Assembly (NCBI GenBank): GCA_004431415.1
Contig: QPMI01000473.1
Location: 62,001 to 126,000, forward strand
DNA: 64,000 nt
DNA from: Cyanophora paradoxa
Lineage: Eukaryota; Glaucocystophyceae; Cyanophorales; Cyanophoraceae
Reading direction: 5' to 3'
Shown here: positions 57,544 to 64,000 of the stretch, piece by piece
How positions within the stretch are numbered: position 1 is the stretch's first letter
Layout of the letters: each line of letters opens with the position of its first letter
Program-made: the position numbers and the translations under genes
The notes under the pieces: generated by a model
The model's database searches: none
Seen by the model: only the letters and a program-made list of their open reading frames with translations
Told to the model about the DNA's origin: nothing

Positions 57544-60500
57544 CTAGAGGGCGCTGAGTTCGACGGGGCCGGGCGCGCCTGCGTCCATGGGGTCCCAGCT
57601 GAGTCCCGCCGAGGCGCCGGCGACGCCGGGCGGGCGGAGGCCAGCGCCCGACGCGCCCTCGCCCTCGCCGGCCTCCGCCTCCGCCTCCGCGGCCTCCTCG
57701 GCCTCGCCCTCGAGCTCGCCCTCCGCGGGTGCCGGCTCCGGCTCCTCGAACTCTCCGAGCTCCGCCTGCTGCTGCCCTTCTGTATCAGGCGCGCAGCACG
57801 TAACACCAAATACAAACTTGCGAAGCGAATAGGCCGACCTGCAGCTGTTCCTCGAGGTCCTCGTCGGCGTGGGCGGAGCGCGCGTCCTCCTCCTTCGACT
57901 TGCTCTCCTCCCCGTCGACGTCCCCGCCCCCGTCATCCTCCTCCTTCGACTTGTTGTCCTCCTCCTCCGCCTCCTCCGCCTCGGCCTCCGCCTGGGCCTC
58001 CGCCTCGGCCTCCGCATCGTGCGGGGCCGACCGCGACGCTCCGGCGCTCGCCTCCGCCGGGGCCGGGGCCGCCGCGCCCTCGTCCTGGCTGTCCCCGACC
58101 TCCTCCAGCTCGCGATCGGGGTCCGCATCGGCGGTCTCCTTCGGGACGGCCGCGGCCGCGGCCTCCTCGCCGCCCCGGGCCTTCTTGCCCTTCCGCTCGC
58201 CCTTCGCCTTGCCCTTCTTCGCCTCCGGCTGCGCCCGCTTCCGCGGTCGCTTCGCCGCCGCCGCGGACGGGCTCGGCTCCTGCGCGAAAACGCGCGAAAG
58301 CGATTAAAAGAGGCATGAAGGACGCTGGCGGCGGGCCGGGGCGGACGGGGTAGGCCTGCTGGGAGCCCGGGATGACGACGTCGGGGCGGGCGCTCAGCTC
58401 GAGCTCCTCCTCCTCTGCGGACGCGCGCCTCAGGGGGGCGGGAGGACGGGGGACGGAGGGGCGGGCCCTGGGCGTCGGGGGCGGCGTCGGGGGCGGGGGC
58501 GTCGATCTCGAAGAACTCGCGGTAGCGCTCTTGCTGCGCCCCGGGCGATCACGGCGTCGAATATTACACTGTAATCAGAAGCTGAAGCCTGGGCGCACCG
58601 CGCGGTGGACGAGGACGGAGAGGAGCTCGGCCTGCGGGCCCGGGGCGGACGGCTCCGTCAGCCGCGGCATCGAAGCGGATCGGGCCGGGGGCGCGGGCGG
58701 GAGCTCGAGGGGGCGGGCCTGGCGGTACTCGTGGCGGTAGAAGTCGTGCGCCTCCATCACGTTGTTGATCATCAGCTGCACCTGCGCGGCGGCGGAAACA
58801 CGGGACGGTGTTAAGACGGTGTGGAGGCGGTGCAGCAAGAGGCCTAGGCGCGCGCGCGCACGTCGGCCCAGAAGGAGGACCAGGTCTCGTAGCGCCCCGC
58901 CGCCTGCTTCGCCCGGACCTACTCGCGAAGCGTCAACTGCGATCGCTCGAGCGTGGAACGAGAATAGTGCGGGTGCGCGAGCGCGCGCGCGCCTCGGCGA
59001 GGTCGATGCGGAGGCAGGGCGTCTCCTTGCGGCGGTGGAAGAGGGTCTTGAACTCCTCGTCGAACATCGCCTCGATCTGGCGGAGTGTTCAATGCCATAG
59101 CTCGGAGTTATTTCGCGCATAGACGAATCGAAGATGCCAGGAGCAACCCCGGAATGAATTATCGTATCGATTGTGAGCGCACCACCTTGCCGATGAACTG
59201 CTTGAGCGTGGCCTTCTGGCCGTTCTTCGGCAGGCAGCGCTGGCAGGCGCGCGCAGCCGCGGTCAGCATAATTTCAGGCGAACAGAGAAGAGCGCACCAG
59301 CGAGTCGGGCTCGGGCGCGTCAACGAGGGGCCTGAAGGAAAATTAGATGCGCGATTTCGCGCAAATTTGCGCTTGCAAAAAACGGCGCACGTGTCGAAGC
59401 ACTCCCAGGGGCTGATCGCGGGCGGGTCCTGGTAGTAGTCGAGGTACCACTGGCCCGTCTTCTTGTTGAAGTTGTACCACATGACGCTGCGGGGGCGCAG
59501 GGGCGCTAGCTTAAGGCCGGGAATTCACGCTCAGCAGCGCTCACGGCGCTTTGTTTCGCTGGCGCCTCACCGGAGGGAGTCCCAGGGGCTGTCGGGCACG
59601 TCGGGGTCGGCGGGCACGCGGGCGAAGATGCGGCCCTCGTGCCAGAAGGCGATCCCGGGGTACGCCGGGTCGTAGAACGGCGTCCTGCGCACGCGCGAGG
59701 TTCGCGTTGAACGGGGGCGTTGGCCCGGGAGGGCGCCGGCGCGCACCGGAAGTGATCTCCCGGCTTCCAGTTGTTCGAGACGACTGCGACCGCGCGCTTC
59801 AGCAGGAAAGCGCAACAGATCTAGAAGGCTCGAGCTCCAACGCTCGCACCATCGAGGTAGTCCTGGCGGCGGAGGAGGTACGAGGGCACCTCGGTCGTCT
59901 TCTCCTCGATGAACGGCATCGTCACCGCGGCGCCTGCGAGCGAGCGAGCGAGCGCGGATCGAAGGAAATCTCGAAGCGGCGCGGGTTGAGGATCCGGATC
60001 CGGACCCTTCGGCTCGTAGTTGGGCTTGGGAACCACGCGGTCCGCAGACTGCGAGCAATCGCGACCGAAAGTTAGCTATAGCCTCGCGCCTAAGCTTAAG
60101 GGGCAATGCAATTTAAAAGGGGCGGACGAAGGAGCGCCAGGTCTCCTCGTCGAGCTCCTCGACGTGCAGGGACGTCCACTCGGCGCCGTCGCCCTCGCCC
60201 TCGCCGGCGGCGGCGGCGGTGTTGGAGAGGATGCGCCCGAAGCGCACGCCGACGGAGGCGTCGGCGAGGGCCGACGTGTCCGAGACGAGGCCCGCCTGCG
60301 CCACCAGGTCCTCGTGCTGGGCCAGGAACACGTCGAACGCTGCCGGGGCCGGGGCGCCGGCGGGGCGCTGAAGATTGAGAGACGGCCGCAAAAATCGCGC
60401 GAAAGAAGAGACGGGGCACCCTGCGGGAACCAGACGACGAGGTCGCCCCGCTCCAGCGGCTCCCGCACCTCCCACGCCGTCGAGACCTGCCACCGCGAAA

Positions 60501-63500
60501 AATGAGCGGAGCGCGAAAACCGCCGATGATCGATTTTCGCGGAGCGCGCCTGGGCCGTCTCTTTCTTGAGCTCGTCCCACTCGTCGCTGGGCTCCACTGC
60601 GAAACGCATTCATCACATTTAATGAAGATACCTCCGCGAAAACAACGCGGACCCTTCGTGCGCTTCTCCTTGACGGTGGTGCCGTCGGCTCCGCCCTTGC
60701 GCTTCTTCGAGCCCGGCGTCTTGAGTGCCGCCGACTCCGTGGTCTTCTTCTTCTTCTTGTCCTGCGCGCCCTTCGTCTTGTCCCGCCCGCCCTTCTTCAC
60801 GCCCTTCGCGGCCGGCTCCACCCTAGCACGAAGGATTTTTAATTAGAAACGAGCGAAAGCAAAGGAATTCCATGCCCCGACGCTCACTTCTTGGCCATGG
60901 GCTTGGGCTGCGGACCGGCGTCGCGCATCGACTTCCTGAAGCCGACCGGGACGGCCTTTGTCTTCTTCTTGGGCGCCGCGTCGCTGTCGCTGCCGCTGCT
61001 GCCGCCGTACTCGCTCCCGCTCTCGCTCCCGCTGCTCGATGCCCGCTTCTTCTTGCCGCCCTTGCCCTTCGCCTTGCCCGCCGCCTTCGGTTTGGGCTTC
61101 GGCTCCTCGTCCTCCTCGCTCTCCTCGTCGCTCTCCTTCGGCGGCGCCGGCCGCCGCGGGGCGGGGGCGGGCGGGGCGCCCTTGAGGGCCGAGGGGCCGC
61201 CCTTGCGGGCCGAGGCGGAGGCGGTGCGCTTGGGGTTGGAGGAGGGCGGGCGGGAGACGACGGGGGCCAGGCCGCCCATCAGCGCGGCGTGCGACGCGGA
61301 GACGGCCTTCGGCGCCTGCGCGCGCGCGAACACCGACGGTCAGCCTCGAAGCTAAGCGGCCGTCAAGAAATTGAATCCGAGGGCGCGCGCACCGACTTCG
61401 AGGCGTCTGAGGTCGAGGAGGCGCCGGCGGTGGTCGCGCGGGGGCGCTGGGGGCCGAGGCCGGGCGCGGGTTCGCGGCGGCCGGAGCAGCCGCGGCGGCG
61501 GCGGCCTTGGCCGGCGCCGGCGCCGCCTTCGCGGCCGCGGGCTTCGACGCAGCCTTCGCCTTCGGCGCCGGCGCCGCGCGGCCCTCGTCGTCGGCCGCCT
61601 CCGCGTCGGAAGCGGCAGCCTTCTGCAGGTGTGAAATCCGTGTAAACTAAAGTTCTTGTCAAAGATGTCGCCAACAAACTCCGCGCACCTGCGTGGATGC
61701 CTTCTCCTTCTGCTTCTTCGCCGCCTTCTCGGGCTTGGAGCCGGAGGCGGCGGCAGCCTCCGGGTGCTCGGCCTCGTGCGCCGCCCGCTCCCGCTGGAAC
61801 CGCTCCTTGTCCGCCGCCGCCAGCTCCTCGTACGGCTGCCGCGGATCAGAGTCGAGCTCAAGATTCAATTTAGTAAATTAAGATTGAGAGAGAGCGGACC
61901 GTCTTCGCCTCGGCGGGGAGGGCGTTCCACTCAGCCGCGACGCGCTTTCCGACTTCGCCGAACGACAGGGTCGGCTCGGACTCCTTGAGCTTCGCCCGCG
62001 CCTCTGTGATCGGATGCGAAGTTGTTATGTTTATCTAATTGCAAGCACGAGAATTCGAATTTCGAAGTTGAATTATTCAGATCTAGAACGAATTTGGTGC
62101 ACCGTTCGAAAAGAAATTGAATGCGTTCTTGGCACCAGCAGGCGCCGTGGGGTCCTTCTTCGGCTTCGAATTCTTCTTTGCAGCCTGTAATACAATGCAT
62201 GCAAAGACTAGATTAGAAGTCCAGATTATAAAACGAGATGCTCTTGTTTGCGGAACTGACCTCGAAGCCCTCGGGGGGCACGTAGGATGCCATCTCGCGC
62301 TCGTAGCGCGCCTTGTCCGCCGCCGCCTTCGTCTCGTACAGCTGCGAAATTTCATCGTGGCATCACATCAGTTCAAACTTGAATGAGATCAACTAATTAT
62401 AATATAAAGTGAATATGCGATCAGGCGCCCCGCACCGCCTTCTCTTCCGCTGTCATCTCTTTCCACTTCTCGCCCTGCGCGTGGGGACATAGAATCAAGC
62501 AATCATACGGGCCGTTATCGACAAGCTGTACATGTGTGGTCTTCGCATGGCGCGAAAATTAAAGAAACCGACACTCACGCAAATCTTCATGAGGTCGGTG
62601 CTGCTGACGCTCATGTTGTTCTGCTTGATTTTCTCGCGGTTCTCTGGCCATGGCGACGAGCACATGCGCATGCTTCAGCGGTTGCGAATCGAGCAACAGC
62701 AAGAAATGAAAGGACAGAAAGTCACACCGGCGCAGAAAATGGCGTAGGAGTTGGAAGGGCGCTTGGGGGCTCCGGGGTCCTTCGGGGCACTCTTGCCCCC
62801 CTTGGGCTTCTCCTCCTCGTCTTCGCCGCCCTTGCCCTTGCTCGCCTTGGCCTCCTTCGCGCCGCCGGCCTTGCCTTCCTTCGCAGAAATCGCCTTGCCG
62901 CTCTTCTGCTTCAAGTTTTATAGAGATCAGAAAGGGCGAATTTCGAATCGATCGCGAGCATTCATTAAATTTCGCATATCAAAGCGCGCCTCGAAGCCCT
63001 CGGGGGGCACGTAGGATGCCATCTCGCGCTCGTAGCGCGCCTTGTCCGCCGCCGCCTTCGCCTCGTACGGCTGCGAAAAAACATCGCGTCAGTTCAAGAT
63101 ATAATTAGATCGACTGAAATGAAACACGCGATCAGGCGCCCCGCACCGCCTTCTCTTCAGCTGTCATTCCCTTCCACTTGTCGCCCTGCATGCGGAGAAT
63201 CAAGCCATCATGATCAGACGGGCCGTTAATGGCGGGCTGTAAAACAGAAAAAGAGCGCACCGTGAGCTTCCCGATTTCGCCGAAGCTCGCTCCGGGGTTC
63301 TCCGCCTTGATCGACTCGCGCTTGTCTGCACGAGGTCGGGCGGCCGCGGGCGTCAGTCCAGAATTCGAAGCTTCAAAACGAAATGCGGCGCTCGAGCGCA
63401 CCGGCCGAAAAGTAATTGTAGGCGTTCGTGGGCTTCTTGGGCGCGTTCGGGTCCTTCGCAGCGCTCTTCCCTCCCTTCTCCTTACCGGCACCGTCGCTCG

Positions 63501-63927
63501 CGTCCGCCTTCTGCCCGCCCTTCAGCGTCGGCGTCGCGAGGGCCGAGAGAGCAACTTTAATATCTAACTTCAGATCGCACCTTCGATTTCTCCTTCGGCG
63601 CCTTCGGCTCCTTCGGCTTCTTCTCCTTCTCGGCCACCGGCTTCGTGGCCTGCGCACGCAATCGGATGTTGCTTTAAAGGCTATATATATCACAGAAGTT
63701 CGACTGCGATCTTGAACCTTCAGGGCGGGGGCGGAGGACGAGGGCTCGGCGCTCTTCTTGGAGATCTGGATGAGGGTCTTCTTCGCAGGGCCCGATGCAG
63801 GGGCCGAGTTTGCAGCTGGGCTCGCGATCGAGGCCGGCGCAGCCGGTGCGGCGGATCCGGAGGCCGAGGCCGGCGGCGGCGGCTCGACAGCGCCCGAGGA
63901 AGAGTCTTCAGCGTTCGAACTCCCCAT
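57544..63927 (-). CDS. Large chromatin-type protein with three HMG boxes
   Basis: The ATG at 63925-63927 starts MGSSNAEDSSSGAVEPPPPA. HMG box 1 begins KDPNAPKKPTNAYNYFSA (about 63440) and ends ADKARYEREMASYVPPEGFE (about 63000). Box 2 begins KDPGAPKRPSNSYAIFC (about 62770) and ends with almost the same exon (about 62265). Box 3 begins KKDPTAPAGAKNAFNFFSN (about 62110), with LSFGEVGKRVAAEWNALP and YEELAAADKERFQRERAAHE. A Lys/Ala/acidic linker follows (to about 60890). A donor AAGAA|GTGAGC there joins in frame to VEPAAKGVKKGGRDKTKG. Further exons hold a globular region: AWEVREPLERGDLVVWFPQ, FDVFLAQHEDLVAQAGLVSD, FYDPAYPGIAFWHEGRIFAR, WYNFNKKTGQWYLDYYQDPP, LMINNVMEAHDFYRHEYRQA. The acidic tail ends at the TAG 57544. 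A single gene is favoured because several joins keep frame. The C-terminal region is unrecognised. Confidence 0.62.
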
Positions 63928-64000
63928 CGATATCACCTGTTCTGAGGCCTGCGCACTGATTAGTGCGCATCGCGTGTGCACGGCACTTACGCGGCCTATA
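63928..64000. other. 5' flank of the HMG-box gene
   Basis: 73 bp to the window edge, with an inverted GCGCACTGATTAGTGCGC pair (63953-63970). An upstream exon cannot be excluded. Confidence 0.4.

Overview
The window is nuclear DNA from a GC-rich microbial eukaryote, most likely a unicellular alga or related protist. The genes are split by many short introns (roughly 50-110 nt). The protein families are eukaryotic: an SP-RING SUMO ligase, an SRA domain, HMG boxes, a LYR protein, a flavin-containing monooxygenase, and a metallo-beta-lactamase/cyclic-nucleotide-binding phosphodiesterase. Introns have a recurrent form: donor GTGCGC or GTACCCC, or a GC donor; then a CTGAC-like branch motif; then an acceptor ending GCGCAG or similar. 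Haptophyte or pelagophyte affinity is a guess from base composition and splicing style. The sequence alone does not settle the species.

Layout. 1-5.9 kb is repeat-rich intergenic DNA with a terminal-inverted-repeat element and long G runs. 6.0-7.4 kb (-) is a multi-pass membrane protein. 7.76-12.85 kb (+) is a very low-complexity Ala/Pro/Ser protein. It converges on a flavin-containing monooxygenase at 12.97-15.63 kb (-). 16.78-17.81 kb holds a tight divergent pair: a LYR-motif protein (-) and a small BORCS7-like coiled-coil protein (+). 18.9-23.0 kb (-) is an unrecognised TPR-like gene. 24.7-28.65 kb (+) is the most striking gene: an SP-RING SUMO E3 ligase joined, through frame-preserving introns, to a zinc finger and a C-terminal SRA domain. 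29.4-31.6 kb (+) holds a short unknown gene and an AT-hook/SANT-like protein. 32.9-37.3 kb (-) is a phosphodiesterase with a metallo-beta-lactamase fold and two cyclic-nucleotide-binding domains, like Dictyostelium GbpA/GbpB. 37.8-39.3 kb (+) resembles kinetochore protein SKA1. 47.5-55.4 kb (+) is a giant TmcB/TmcC-like membrane protein. 57.5-63.9 kb (-) is a chromatin-type protein with three HMG boxes.

Mobile DNA. Two copies of a tRNA-derived SINE lie at 23.8 and 39.8 kb; the first has a 13-bp target duplication. A complete, very young LTR retrotransposon (41122-46330) has 281-bp LTRs that look identical, a 5-bp target duplication and a gag-like region but no visible pol. It appears to split a host gene on the - strand.

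Themes. Several genes point to chromatin or chromosome biology (SP-RING/SRA, AT-hook, HMG, SKA1). Nothing indicates operon-like organisation. Exon boundaries were worked out by eye from reading frame and splice motifs, so gene-level extents are firmer than every internal junction.
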